A stretch of 64,000 bases of DNA, taken from NCBI GenBank assembly GCA_021399445.1, contig JAJTUQ010000001.1, forward strand, positions 5,146,001-5,210,000. The letters run 5' to 3'. Both the position numbers and the translations under genes were made by a program. Shown here piece after piece: positions 23,259 through 35,904 of this stretch. The DNA is from Xylogone sp. PMI_703. Taxonomy: Eukaryota > Ascomycota > Leotiomycetes. The notes under the pieces were generated by a model. That model ran no database searches. It worked only from the letters and a program-made list of their open reading frames with translations, and was not told the origin of the DNA. Position 1 is the first letter of the stretch; every line of letters starts with the position of its first letter.

Positions 23259-26200
23259 TTTGTTTCAGTATGAGTAAGGAATAGGACTAATCTGTCAAAG
23301 ACAGATCATATGATGCAGAATAGACATTAAGTAGTATCGAAAATCGGCCAAGATCATCTATACAGTGTCAGACTGGAAAATTCGGGTCTGATATTATAAT
23401 ATTATCGACTCCTAAAGTTAAAACGCAAGCCATTACTATTCATCAAAAACTCTTAGGTGTCTTCGATTTAACGGAGAAAGAAAATCTTAGCAGTATGTAC
23501 GGAATACGACCTCCTACGCATAGTCAACAAGGGTCTTACTCAGAACGTTACAGTCACATGGCCATATATTTATTGGGGAGTCTGTCACGGGTTATGTCGC
23601 TAGTGGTAAGCAAGCACACATACAATTATTATGTGTAGTAGCTTGACTAATCTGCTCTGGCCTCTGACACTTGACATAGTTGGCTACCAACAAGAGCCAC
23701 AGGCTTAATATGCTCTTATCTTTTTCCGGGATATAGTTCGGGTTTTGACCTATCAGAGTTGTGGTATTCGGGTATCGTCCTCGATCCGGGGAGCTCTCTA
23801 ATCGGAGTTTTGACTTCTTTCCATACCTTGCTATCATCCCTCGACTGTGAAAGTGGCTGTACCGAGCTTTGAAGTTTAAACAACCTAGTGTGCAGACTTC
23901 ACTGGATTAATCAAAACAGAGGAATATTATGATATTGTTTATGTAGTTCGATGCTGTAGAGATGGACGGGTAAGATATTACGGTTATTCCCCTAATCTAA
24001 AGCTGCGAAGAATCTAACCAGCCCAGGTCAACAACTTGTTCAAGGAACCATGACTCATCGAAATTTTCTGAGGATGTCAAGCTAAAATATGCTAAATTTG
24101 AAGCGGAGTTTAACATTGGATCTTGTGAGATGTTTTGATCGAAGTTCCCCAGATCATTCGCTGTACCCACTGGGGAATCAGGTTGGACGGACCTCGAAGT
24201 ACCTATAATTGTTAGATATGCTTAAAAAGCAGGCACCGCTGGCTTACGATCCTGGTTTAATGCCTCTATGTAAGAATTCAATGACTCCATGATTCGAAGA
24301 GTATAAGTTGCTTGTTTGATTTGCGCTTTATAAGTTTCAAGGATTTTGATACACCGACCCTAGGATCGTTTCAAGGAAAGCTCATCAAATCCAGGTTCTG
24401 TAATACGACACGTGCAGCAGCAAGGGCTATTGCAGTGACAAAGATATCTATGCCGTAAATTAGGATTCGTATAGCATAGTTTGTAAACATAAATATATAT
24501 CGAACTTATAATACACTGGGCTACAAGGCGAAATTGAATATATCGAATCGATGTCATTGTATTTGGGTTGACAATGTGGTGTACAGTCGAAATATATCGT
24601 GCAATTACTTTCAAACTGATTTCATGCTCAAGTTCAGATAGTTTTTGAGGTTTGTTATAGACAGATCCCCTCGAATCAAGAGTAAGGTATAGAAGGACTA
24701 GTCTCATTAAAAAGATATAAACGAGGAGTAATCTTATAGAATTAGTCCCGGACACGGCAACAGAAGTTTTAAAAGGTATACCTTTTGTGAAGAATATTAA
24801 TTTGTAAAGACTGTCAACCATTCTCTTTGCTCTGAGTCTGGCGGTGTCAGCTTTCCGGAACCGAAGAATTCAGATCTTCTCGTCATCCAAGAAATACTCA
24901 AAAACATTCCGGAATGAGTTCTTTGTACCTGTCTCAATTATGTCTTTATGACAGGGGATCAAACGATCGAAGTCCTATGTGTAGATACGAGCAATGGATT
25001 CGGCAAAACTCTTCTTACTACTTGAGGAACGAATATATTATACGAACCGCTTTTGCTAGGTTGTTGAATGTTGAGCAATAACGAACGGCTTTATAAGGCG
25101 ATTTGTAATGCCAGATGTTGGTGAGATATTCGATTATGAATATTGTTCAAGAGAAGGTATATTAAATAGGAGATTAGCTTTAATCAGAGTCCGTGTAGGT
25201 TTATGACAAAATACGAACCTGTGTGAACTGTGTCTATTAACGTATTTGACGTCGAATTCAGTATCGAACTTATTCGAAATCTTGATATTATGCTTATTTG
25301 CCCGAGTGAAAATGTGTTGGAAAATGATGTTTTTAAACTTTGAACCATTTTCTCGTTTCTTTTGTAACCTTTCAGGGGTAATAATCTGAATGTCCGGAAA
25401 TGTTTATTTTTATTCTGTAAGATATAGGTAATGCTCGGTACCAGGAGTAGTGATATATTAGATTTTCTCGCTATATGCCATAATAGTGTCGCGAATCTCA
25501 GTGGTTAGACCGATTGGAGAAAAGATGGCCAAGGAGCCATTCGCAAGTTTCACTAAAGAAGGGTTCCTGATTAGCAATTTTGTAAAATACTAGGAGAGCA
25601 ACATTGAGCAAGTAACATACCAAGAGTACTTCTTATACCAAACTTGAAAAGGCCGAATGGGGTGAATGGGACACTAAAAGTGGTGATTTCAGTTGTAACT
25701 TGGCGGATCACCATTTCTGGCCGGTTTTTGGAAGTCATGAAATACTTTAATTGAGTTCGTCTATTTCAGATGATGGCAGAATGAAAACATAGGTCAATTC
25801 AAAGCTGCAGCGGATTGTAACTCTTGTTACAAACATTGCACGCCGTATACCTGGTTCAACTTCATATACTCCTTTGTTGTAACATTACTAATAGAATTGA
25901 GCACTTATCACGGATCAACTTATCCTCTTGAATACTAATCTGGATGTGCGGGGGGCGATGGAAGAAATCCATATATATCACTGACACAAAATAGTCCGGG
26001 CATATGTTAGATTCTGTAGATCAGTCAAACTGTGGACTGCCCTCGGTCAAATGACATAAATTTCCAGTGTTACCGACCATTAGATTTTACAGTGGAATGG
26101 ACGATTCCCATCGATAGGTTGTGTTTATTAATCATTCGAGACTCTAAAGTGGCCAGGGTGCTACTCCTTGAAGCAGATTAGCGTCGTGAAGAGCATTGCA

Positions 26201-26643
26201 ACAAGGCGTTACTGATAATTCTTGTGAGGTTAAAGGTAACAAAATTTGCCGATACCAGAAATACCTCAGGCATAATATCGCCTCGCGCTCCCATACAAAT
26301 TTGTATCGTACGGAGAGACTCAGCAAAGCAATTTATTTAATTATGCTAATCCTTTTAATTCGAGTTATATAATATATTTAAGTTAAATCTACTACATTAA
26401 AACTTTAATAATCTTGTTTTTTTGTGATTCTCTCACCTCCACCGCTACTTTCACTCCGTCTCAACGAAGACTGCAATTGAGCTTCAGCTCGTTGAAAGAT
26501 GTCTCAAACAGCCGTGTGGCATTTGTAGGACATCTGTTAAACACCACCAACTGAGCTAAAAAGACGATGTGCGAACTTGATTGGGCCAACTTCTATTCAG
26601 GACTAACATCAAGCATTATGCAGAGTCATATATGTTGAGTCAT
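23259..26643. other. AT-rich gene desert
   Basis: About 3.4 kb without a recognisable gene. Several minus-strand frames of 60-150 codons occur (for example 24360-24821) but are low complexity and match nothing I know. The composition suggests old repeat DNA degraded by point mutation. Confidence 0.5.
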
Positions 26644-27472
26644 TTATGTTTGGCTACTCTTGGAGACCCATTCCAGTACAGTGCAAACCTCATCGGCAAT
26701 AAGTGGCCATATTAGCTGAGTGGCACACTCCTTAGCTTCTACTGTATACCCTGCAGTGGCATCTGTTCTGTGATGTAATGTTTAGGTTAAAGAGATATTG
26801 CACTTTTGGAGGAAAACTTACAACAATGTAACATGGTAACCCCTATACAACTTGTAATTAGTAACGCTCTTAACCATGCGGCCTCTGGCAAACTTACAGC
26901 TCTCGAGCATACCGGGCGGTAGATTCAAGACAGGTATTGGCCACCATTCCCGCCAAGATCAAATGTGTTATGTCCCGTTGGCGAAGCTGATAATCCAAGT
27001 CGGTGTTTGCGAATCCACTGAGTCCTGTCAAAATTGAATGATCTAGTAACGAGCTAGGATAGAATAGGATAGGAAAGGAAAGGAAAGGAAAGGATCACCT
27101 GCTATTCCAATGCCTGGAAACAATTACATCTCCGTTCTTAGGATCCGGTTCCATCCCGCTAAAAATCTTTGCCCCAAAGCTTCCTTCTTCGAAGAGTCGA
27201 CCACTCTTAACCCGAAGCAAGGAAGGGTTCATGCGTTGCCATCCGTCATAATGGCAATCATGATATTGCTGATGGAGTGCGTAGTAGATTGGAATTCGAG
27301 AAGCTCGAGCAGCCTGCACGAGTTTGAGAATGTTTTGGACAGTTGATGTCGATTCCAGGCTCTTAGAGACCCGAGGGAATATTTTGCCGGTTGGATGGAG
27401 AAACTCGTTGAGCGGATCGACAAGAATAATAGCAGTGTTTTGAGTCATCATTCTGTACTTAAGTAAACACAA
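26644..27472 (-). CDS. Isochorismatase-like cysteine hydrolase
   Basis: Four exons (27472-27099, 27017-26898, 26842-26822, 26767-26644) splice to 212 aa. AIILVDPLNEFLHP carries the N-terminal Asp of the catalytic triad. The nucleophile is probably the Cys in GMVANTCLESTARYA, followed by LGYHVTLLTDATAGY. These are diagnostic of the isochorismatase-like family (hydrolysis of vinyl ethers, amides or related bonds). Exon 3 is only 21 nt and encodes GYHVTL plus part of each flanking codon. The first intron holds an (AGGAA)n run, read as a pyrimidine tract on the coding strand, and uses the AG at 27018-27019 rather than the nearer CAG to keep frame. Met at 27448 or 27451 is an alternative start that fits the family length better. 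Confidence 0.88.
27066..27094. repeat. (AGGAA)n microsatellite inside an intron
   Basis: Pentamer repeats AGGAT/AGGAA occupy most of the 5' half of the first isochorismatase intron. On the coding strand this is TTCCT-rich. Confidence 0.7.
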
Positions 27473-27824
27473 CAGTGTTATTGCAGTGAATTGTCATTTT
27501 ATAAGTGCGAGGTTTTACGACTCTTGTGGACCTAGCGGCAGTTCACCGGTGGTACACCTAGTTGTCTTTTGCGAATAAACACCAATTATTTATGTCAGTC
27601 TCTGGTAATTATAAGAATTATACCGTTATATGGCTCTCGTTGTAATAGATCGTCTGCTTTAAACTTTATTCAAGTATTAGCTGACTAGGATATGTCATAG
27701 AGGAGTAATAACACTCTTTGAGAAAGAGGCTAAATCTTCCGAGATCTCTCAGGAAGCGGCTAGTAAGTACGACGGCTTTTCCAATTCGTATTCATTTATA
27801 ATTCACACTCTTTTCAATATCGAA
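27473..27824. other. Intergenic, no gene seen
   Basis: AT-rich spacer between the isochorismatase-like gene and LTR copy B. It should contain the promoter of the former. Confidence 0.45.
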
Positions 27825-28277
27825 CGTTAGTAAAATCCCCAGTAAGAAAACTCCTTGAATCTAAAACTGAAGTAATACCCGAATACCCTAAGTCCGATAT
27901 CTTAACATTTGGGCCCTTTTTTAGGGATCAAATACGGTGATAAGAGTATATTAAATTTGCACCCTTGGCGATTCAAGGTTGAGCTTACTAAACAGGCGAT
28001 ACTCTCTGGATAATCTTTATTTTCTAATAGGGGTCAATGATGATTGATTGGAAATCAATATTTCTCTGGTGGTGATCCCTTATGCTTCACATCATCTCGT
28101 TAATGCGCATATCTTCTAATCCGGTCTAAAGGACCGGGGAGATAAGAGGGCAGAAAAGGAAGGTGGGGCTAGAACCACAAAGTTGCTAGCATCTATACAC
28201 TTAAGCCAGTAAAATAATCATAAACTCCCCCTTCCCGATTAGGACTAGTGCTAAATACACGTGACTGGATCCCAACA
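27825..28277 (-). mobile_element. LTR-like element, copy B
   Basis: On the minus strand the element begins TGTTGGGATCCAGTCACGTG at 28277 and ends near TTTACTAACG at 27825, close to the TG..CA ends of retroelement LTRs. It aligns with copy A over most of its length and with copy C over its first 50 bp. No matching 5-bp target duplication is seen (GTCTT lies on one side only). No internal retroelement genes are adjacent, so it is a solo or rearranged LTR. It cuts the STAND N-domain gene immediately upstream. Confidence 0.65.
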
Positions 28278-28451
28278 GTCTTGGCTCTTAACTAGTACAA
28301 AGCGAATAGCTGAACACTCTGCTTGTGTTGATGCTATTGCTATACCCGCGATATTGTATTTGTTAACATAATTTTGGATGGTCTGCACAGATTTGACGCT
28401 CTGTGCAATAAGTTCTAGTACACCCGTGGTGATAGAAAAAGGATCCGACAT
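28278..28451 (-). pseudogene. STAND-type fungal N-terminal domain, truncated by an LTR
   Basis: The frame starts MSDPFSITTGVLELIAQSVK, the classic opening of the fungal N-terminal (Helo-like) domain that heads many STAND/NLR-like and ankyrin proteins. After about 58 residues the coding sequence runs directly into the TGTTGGGATCC end of LTR copy B and stops at a TAG inside it. No downstream continuation was found beyond the LTR. Intact members act in incompatibility or defence-like signalling; this copy cannot. Confidence 0.7.
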
Positions 28452-29452
28452 GACCCCCAGTTTTCAATACAATATCGATGGTTTTATTGTTCCGGGAAGA
28501 GACGGTACTACTTCCAAGGCCGATATGGATCACAGCAATCGTCCTGCGGGGTGTCAGACTCAGCTCAAAATATTACCACCAACGACTGAATTTATCGATC
28601 CGCTCCGAGTCCTATAGATGCTGGTCATGCACATTAGCTTCACGATGGAGGAAGGTAGTGAGTCTGCTCCTTTCGTTGAAGCAACTTGAGATGTGGAGGT
28701 AGCCCTATTGCAAGGGTGCTTAGTGTCCGAATTGCCCCTAGCTCAGCACCAATCACCATCACCCACGCAGAAGTGCAGGAGACGCCCAACACACAGCCTC
28801 AATCCAGTCACAACTCTATGGAGGTAATCATTGACTAATAATGGAGGATAGATACACTTGCATTTTGGCCATATGCACTTGCCAAGACTGGCATCAGCGA
28901 TTTAGGAGGCATTGTTACGCGAAATACAGAGACTTATACATATATGACTCACTAAAATATGCACTATAAATCGTATATCGGCTTGTAAGCAAGCTCAGTT
29001 ATATAAACTAGAGTATACAATACCAGTTGTACTATACAGATAGGCTATAGCGTAATGTCAACGTTTTGTGGTCGCTAGCTCTTTCACATATCGGATGCTA
29101 AAACACATGTACCAGCACTACTACATCATCATATTACTATTCAGCCAGTTCACCTCACATGTCCGCATCAAGGAAAACAGAAACAACTGTGAGCTCAAAA
29201 GGTTTTTATTCACATCAATCATATGCAGTAAAATAGAAAGCTATATACAAAAGTAAGGGGATAGATACAGCCAATCACGTTACTGACTACTTTTCCACCA
29301 TGAAGCCTCCCCAAGCGGTTCCGACGGGGGCTTCTTCATTCTCGTTCAATATGTTCATGTTGAAGAAACGAGGGCAAAAACTCGTCATTGCCATTATTCT
29401 CAACTTCTCATGAATCATTCATAGCCAAAATGGGTCTTGGGATGGATTGGCT
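28452..29452. other. Intergenic, no gene seen
   Basis: About 1 kb between the STAND fragment and the 3' end of the DUF1996 gene. No coding or repeat signal was found. Confidence 0.45.
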
Positions 29453-30756
29453 TTAGATCTGGCTTCTGGACTTGAGGCTACGGGCCCTCTTGATTGGGGT
29501 ACCAGTAACAGGGTTGTTTCCTGGGAGAGCAGCAATTGGGCCGTTCAAGCCGACAGCCTCAGATGGAGCTGGGACCTCTGGGTTCAAGTTGACAGCACCG
29601 CCCTGACCAGCCTATAGTACTGTTAGCAATTGTCGAATGGGGAAGCAAGACTGAGTAGTAACTTACATTGACAGAGCAGTTAGGGTCAAAGAATCCGTTG
29701 GGGCCCTGGCATGTGGCAACAACGTTGTTAAGAGCGGCCTGGTTCCAGCCGTTGATGAAGTCACCGTGGAGACCGTAACCAGTTGGGTCACCCATAGCCC
29801 AGACCCATCTGTTGAAATCAGTGACGGCAGAGGTGTCGTAGAAGAACTCGTAGAAGACAGAGAAGATGGCCTTGGGGTGTGACTCTGGGCAGACACCGCC
29901 GTTGTAGGCACCAATAGCTGGGAAAGCCACCTTCAAGTTGGTTAGCTGCGAAAAGCCTTTATCAAGCGGCTTTTTCAGAACTACTCACGTGGCTGGTGTG
30001 GTCTGCGCTATCGAGGTTGACTCCATCCCAGCAGGATGGGAAGAATGTCTCGGCTCTCATTCGGAGACATGCCATTGGTGGCAGACTGTTGAAGGTTGGG
30101 GAATCATTCTCACGCAAGCACACGTGCTGAATAGCTTGCTGAGCAAAGCTGTTGGGATCGAATGTTCTGAGAGTAACGAGAACGATTAGCCAGTTCCACC
30201 AAAAATTGAAACTGAAAAAAGGATATAGGCAGTCCTGAGCACTATTGCCACATACCGGAGAGTTGGGTTGCCACTCAGCATACGGAGACCAGCTGGTGGT
30301 GGAGCGGCATTGAAACCCTGAGGGCAGGTAGTTCGTCCCGGAGCATAGTCACATGCTCGGTTGAGGTAGTAGATGGCCTATTCCACCAGTTTAGTTTCAG
30401 TGTTGCATGCATTTCTTAATCTCCTGTCGACTCACACTTCCTTGGAACTCGATCAACTCGAATTGACCATCGGATCGGTGATGATAGAGCTGGGGTTGCC
30501 AGTAGTTACTCTTATCGAGCTTCTTGTCGCAGGTGCTGTCCTTTGCATTGACTGCGGTGGTCGTGGACATGGTTCGCTGGAAAGCAGTTCCGCCCACGAC
30601 AGCGTGCACATGGCCGGAAGCAACTCCTGGGCTGACAATGGGATCGGATCGTTGGATTGTCAATGGATTACAGCTGACGGTGAAGAGCTGAGCATTCGCA
30701 AGCTGTGCGATGCGCAGCGTGAGGGCTGCGAGCACGATGGAAGTGAGGGAAGGCAT
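29453..30756 (-). CDS. Secreted DUF1996 protein
   Basis: Five exons (30756-30436, 30377-30256, 30166-29989, 29930-29667, 29611-29453) give 347 aa; introns of 55-89 bp all have clean GT-AG ends. A signal peptide (MPSLTSIVLAALTLRIAQLANA) precedes the DUF1996 (PF09362) landmarks: DPIVSPGVASGHVHAVVGG, NYWQPQLYH, FFPSCWDGVNLDSADHTSHVA and a GDFINGW near the end. Conserved Cys and His residues suggest a disulphide-bonded or metal-binding extracellular fold. The biochemical role of the family is not established. The C-terminus is short and basic (KRARSLKSRSQI), without the WSC or GPI signals some members carry. A TATA-like box lies about 75 bp upstream. Confidence 0.93.
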
Positions 30757-30830
30757 CTTGAAAGCTGAGTGAGTTAGACAGGTCGTGGATGAAGCTGTGA
30801 CTGATCTTCATGAGGTAGCCACCAGGCCGG

Positions 30831-30838
30831 TATATATA
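30831..30838 (-). promoter_or_regulatory. TATA-like box of the DUF1996 gene
   Basis: TATATATA lies about 75 bp upstream of the start codon at 30756 on the coding strand, at a usual distance for a fungal core promoter. No transcript evidence is available. Confidence 0.45.
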
Positions 30839-33800
30839 CTTTACAGGCGCTAGCAGTTCTAAGTTGAGATCTTGCTACAGCCATCGCGACTAGTAGGGTT
30901 TAAACATCGGACGTCCTTTCATCTATTCAATCGTCCAATCATGGAGCCATTTCCCCCGGCATGATCGTTCCTACAGCCTATCAAGGCCAATCCCTGGACT
31001 GATTCTAGACTGGGTATCACCCCGCGAGGGAAACGCGCCCACGTTTCCTGGAATCGTAGCTTTAGAAGGGCCGATGCAGGCCATGAAATGCTTCACCCGC
31101 GGAGTTCCGGATGGATGCGAACTCAGGACGACCCTGATTCCATTGTCCCCTATCTGGGCTGATGAGAACCGGTGCAAGCTGAACCATTCTCTGCGGCTAT
31201 GTATCTGGGCATGCACTCCAGGCTGTCAAAGTCACTCCGCAGACCGAGCCCGCCAAAGGGAAGCGGAAAACCTGGGGTGCGTCACGATGCCGAGTCCAAG
31301 AATGGTGGAGCAGAACGCCATCAACGCCTCTCCCAGATCATTGGTGACCCGGTGCTACACTCGGCGACAGCTGCAAAGAGCAATGGAATTAATTAGCCTA
31401 GGAGCACAGGCGGGTCTGGACAGGGGAGGCTATCGCTATGAAACTCGCCCTACAAGGGGACATGCCAAGTGCGCGCTCTCGGATGCAACCTTGTAGCTGG
31501 ACACAGCGCGAATGAGACGGTGCGCAAAGCACAACCAAGATCCTCCAATTACTTTTGAGCTCTCGTATAGAAGATAAGATAAAATATAGCAGGCAATATA
31601 TGGCGATAGATGCGGGTATCCGTTCAGTCGAACTGGTACTGTACAGCACTCTACATGGAACGTGTTACCATGTGAGAGTCAGATTTTAATATCTATGGTG
31701 GCACGATTACGCACCCAGACAAGCTGACTAGAGTCTGGAACTGGATAGGTCATCACCCACCGGCTGCCATGTACGTGATATCCACATTTCGCCGCTCGGA
31801 TGGTAAAACTGCCTTGTAGTAGAGAACAGTAGACGCCGGAAAGCCTCACTTCAGCCGTTTTCCCCCTTTTAGCTCCCGCCAGGGCGAATAACCTTATCCC
31901 CACAAACGCGCCTCTGCCACAGGCGCCACAGCTTCAACCCCACAAGCCACAGCTCGGCATAAGCCGCTGTGTTCGGTTTAGCGCAGCCTAAAAGCTCCGG
32001 ATTTGGGCCGTAAATAAATAAAGGGAGAGCCGGGGTTCGCATGTCGTTGCGACCTTGGGGTGCATCCAGCCTCTCCTCCCCCCGAAGCCCACTCATTTCT
32101 ATCATTTGTTACCAATACCTCTTCTCCATATGCACTCCACACCAGCTTCTTCTGTACTACACAAATCTTCATCTTATCACGACATCGTCCTTTCAGTGCA
32201 GGCTAAAATCTGCGGTACTGTAGAACTGCACGCATTTTCAACCAAGCGTATTCCCGGTTTCTGCTAGCAAAACTGTATGGCGCTTCAGCGTTGTATTACG
32301 CCGAGAGAATGTGCCTGGGCATCCCAACCATGCATGGCGTGTCGCTGCCAAGTGCGCAGACTTCAGACGGTCATGCATGCTCCATTAGAGAGGGGTGATT
32401 GGGGTCTGGTTCGGTCCGGGGCACCTGCCAGCAACAAAGACAGGATGGAACCACCTGATTGCACGAATTAATCTAATATATATGAGACCCAGACCAGTGC
32501 GATCGCGTCGTCATCTCCAGCCTTTGCCAGATTTGGCCTAGATGGGGCATATTTTACTTCGGGATGCTGGATTGCGAGATTCCCATGTCGAGCCCTAACT
32601 TCTTCCTGCTTTCCGATGGCCCTTGGCTAACCCCCAGGTCCCATAAAAGCGCCGCTCAAGACCCCGAGTGACCTGTTGCTGGCACCTTGTCCGGAACCCA
32701 CGGTCATTATCAATCAACTGACTATCCAGATCCAATATGTCCATTCTGGGCATTTGAGAGAATCCGTTGGGTTATGAACGGAGATAAGAAAGGGAAAGCC
32801 AAATGCTGTGGAATAATAGTAACGATCGGGTTTGAACAGAACAAAACAATACAGTAAGAAGCTTAGAAATTGGGCATGTTGCTGGGCATCGGACGCATGG
32901 TCGGATTACAACCGGGAATACTGAAACAGCTAGGGATCAGCCCCGGTCTAGTCAACATGCGATCTGATCATCGCACTCGGGTTCACGGACTAAAGCAAGG
33001 CTCAAAGCCCAGGGCAACTGTGCTGTCAGTGAGAACCGTAGATAAGGGCCCAATTCTTCGGACATACCGTGATCCAGATCCATGGATTCGCGAGCATATA
33101 GACCGAGGGCCAGGACGCAGTACGAAGTAAACGGCTCGCGATTATATTCCTGGTCCAGCGAGTAGCTCTCCATGCTTGTTAAAAGACCGAGCATAAGCAT
33201 ATCCACCGCCTACCTTCATACCGAGCTCACAAAAAGATTCTACGTGACTCTGTTTTATACGGTCCAGAGCTAACCCGGAACGATGCATAACTCTGGTGTA
33301 GAATGCAGGATGATCTGGAATCAGCCGAGCAGCCCCGGTCTTCTCTTCAGTGCAATGCACAGTAATAGCTGTCAAACTTGCCCATGTGTTCTTGGCAAAT
33401 ATGGGTATCACTCTATCCTTCCTCTTTTCCCTTCCCCTTGTTTCTCTTCACTATCCCAAAACATGGATTGAATTTATCCTCAAAGGCAATCCTCGCGCTA
33501 ATTACCATTCTTGGCTACTCTATATTACATGGACAAGGCTGCAATGTGAAAGACCATGTCGATACACAATCATCATGTTGGTAATTCTCGCTCCGTGGAA
33601 GCTGCCATGTGGATTTCCAACGAGTATTATATGCTAAGCTTTTTCCCTTGCCTATATTACTCATATGAATATAGCTCTGGATTAGTTCGTACATCAACCA
33701 TTGTATTTCTGCATTCTATAAGATCATCCTAGATGCTGCCAAGCATGGTTCTGTCATTATCCGATTCAGAGCTCAGTATTTTATTTACCTTGTCTGGAAA

Positions 33801-35904
33801 GCTGGAGAGGTTGTGTGCCAGGTTTCCCGTGTCAACGTAAGACTCGCTTCCTGTCAGAACATGGCTATATAGGGGTATAAGCAGCGAGGCGGCTGGAGTT
33901 CTTCTTTTGCTTTGCACACCTCCTTACAGCCTTCCAAAGACTAAGTCACTCTATCCCACCAAGAGTATCAGAACATGGGGAGCCGGTATGGATGGCTCAG
34001 TCACACGGCTAGCTGACAGGGGTTCTACAGTTATAAAGCCCCGATTGTCCTATATTTCTTGCATTTGTCTGTTTAGAAAGCAGCTTTCATTCCATCCTCC
34101 TATTCTAGCCGTGCTGAGTACACTGCTGTTTTATATAGTTCAAGTGCTTCTGGGTTCCACAGCCGGTAGACACTCCATCGTCTCCGGTGGGCGTAGTTGT
34201 CAGAACACAGATTTAGGGGAGTATAAGCAGCCAGTTCAACCGAAATCTCCTTTTGTTCTGAGAGCAGCCCATACCTTAAGCCAGATGATGCTTCTGGCGC
34301 AGCCCACATCTTGCCGAGTAATGAAAAGCTAAATCTTGTGAAAAACTTGCATTCACTAGTATGGCAGGTCTAAGTCTGCTGCTAAGTGCCTCTATTACAT
34401 GGATTGTCACCTGCCTAACCAAGCTAGCAGACAACCGTTAGATGTCTAGCCTTAGTACCATGCACTTGTCGAGAGCTTTCCAGCAGCCAGGTGCGTTGCC
34501 CTACGGGGAGGCGGTTCTCAGACGCTCCGTTAACGCTTCCAAGTGATATGGAAGACAAATCGGACCGTTTCCCCGTTATAGATACTCTTTGCCACCTATC
34601 CAATCTTGCCAGCTACTTATGCTCTCTTATATTACTCCGGACTCTAGCAAAAGAGTTTGAGTTAGGGATAAATGTTCTGACTCGAATGAATATATTTATG
34701 CTTGATATCAAGCTCCACAATAGCTCAACAATTCTTAGAATCAGTGGACCGGAGTTAGAGTTTTAGAGAAGATACAGAGTACTCCGTAGCAGATAAGTTA
34801 TTCAACATTATTGATGCTAGTTCTATCTCATAGCAGTCACGTTTCGACTTTGAAAACAGATGCTTTTAATAAAAGTTGTTTATTTTTATCTCTCTTCATC
34901 TCATTTCCTTTCCACTGCAGTTATCACGAGAATCTCCGCACCCAATGTCACCAGCATCCCAAGCTTCTGGTGCTGTGTTGAGGTAACTGAATGATCTTCT
35001 TAGACATTTTATAATTAAGGTGGACCGACCCAAGCGTGAAGCTATTTTCTTTCTCTCGCATGTACTTGTTTAGTTTATTGAATAGATGAGGTGCCCTGCC
35101 ACCAGGAGCGAGAAGCCTTGAGAGTTGAGCCCTAATACGCTCCATTCATCTTTGAACTGGTTTTGAGCTTCCGATCAAGAAGAGAGATTCGAGGTCTTAT
35201 GCTCTAATTGCACAGGTATTTGGGAATATGCTCTTCTGATGTTGGCCGCCTGTTCGATTTTGCAATATCATTATATCTATCACTCGGGGCTCAAGTTCTG
35301 GGGCGAGGACTTTACCTCTTCCTCTATTATTGTTTCTAGCCTTGTTCTAGTTTTACCTTTTGCTTGTTGTTTGTAGGCATTTCGAGGATACAAATGACCA
35401 GTCTTCCTTCGGATTTCCTTACGATTGTTTCAGAGTGGAGGCATACCCCAAGTTTCCTGCCATTTGTTCAAAATTAATCAAGCAGGACGGATATATTACA
35501 ACTGAATTGGTCATTATGAAGCTGTCTGTACCTTTTGGGTACGCGTGCAGACTCGGTATGGAGCCCCGTTTACTGGTCGAATCTCCTCGGAGGCCAATGC
35601 TAGTGCAACATATGTCGGACAAGATTCGGGAACTCCCACAACGATCGATACAGACGACTCATGTAGTCTGAGAGTCAAACGCTCCTAGTAAGAATTGAGA
35701 TTCAGGGGGCGTGGGGGTCAAGTTGAAGTCTCCAGTTTACTTGTCTGCAGTGCGAGAATGCTTTACCCAGAGTGTTTAGCAGCGCTGATCACGTTCATCG
35801 TTCAAGTTAGAACGCGATACTAAACGCATCCGAGCAACAGGCTACACGCGTTTCCAGCTTAAAATCCCCGATTCCACAATTTTTTCCGTCTCCGACTCCA
35901 ACTA
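30839..35904. other. Gene-poor region
   Basis: Five kilobases with only short frames on both strands. None has family features, a signal peptide or matching splice signals. Composition shifts from fairly balanced (31.0-33.2 kb) to AT-rich (33.3-35.9 kb). I see no RNA gene or defined repeat. Confidence 0.5.

Noticed and set aside
27825..28277. Full-length retrotransposon at LTR copy B.
   Set aside because: No primer-binding site, no gag/pol frames and no matching target duplication next to it.
28378..28702. Plus-strand frames opposite the STAND fragment.
   Set aside because: Antisense to the recognisable STAND N-terminal sequence; no motif of their own.
30373..30768. 131-codon plus-strand frame.
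   Set aside because: It is the antisense shadow of DUF1996 exon 1, which has a signal peptide and conserved motifs.
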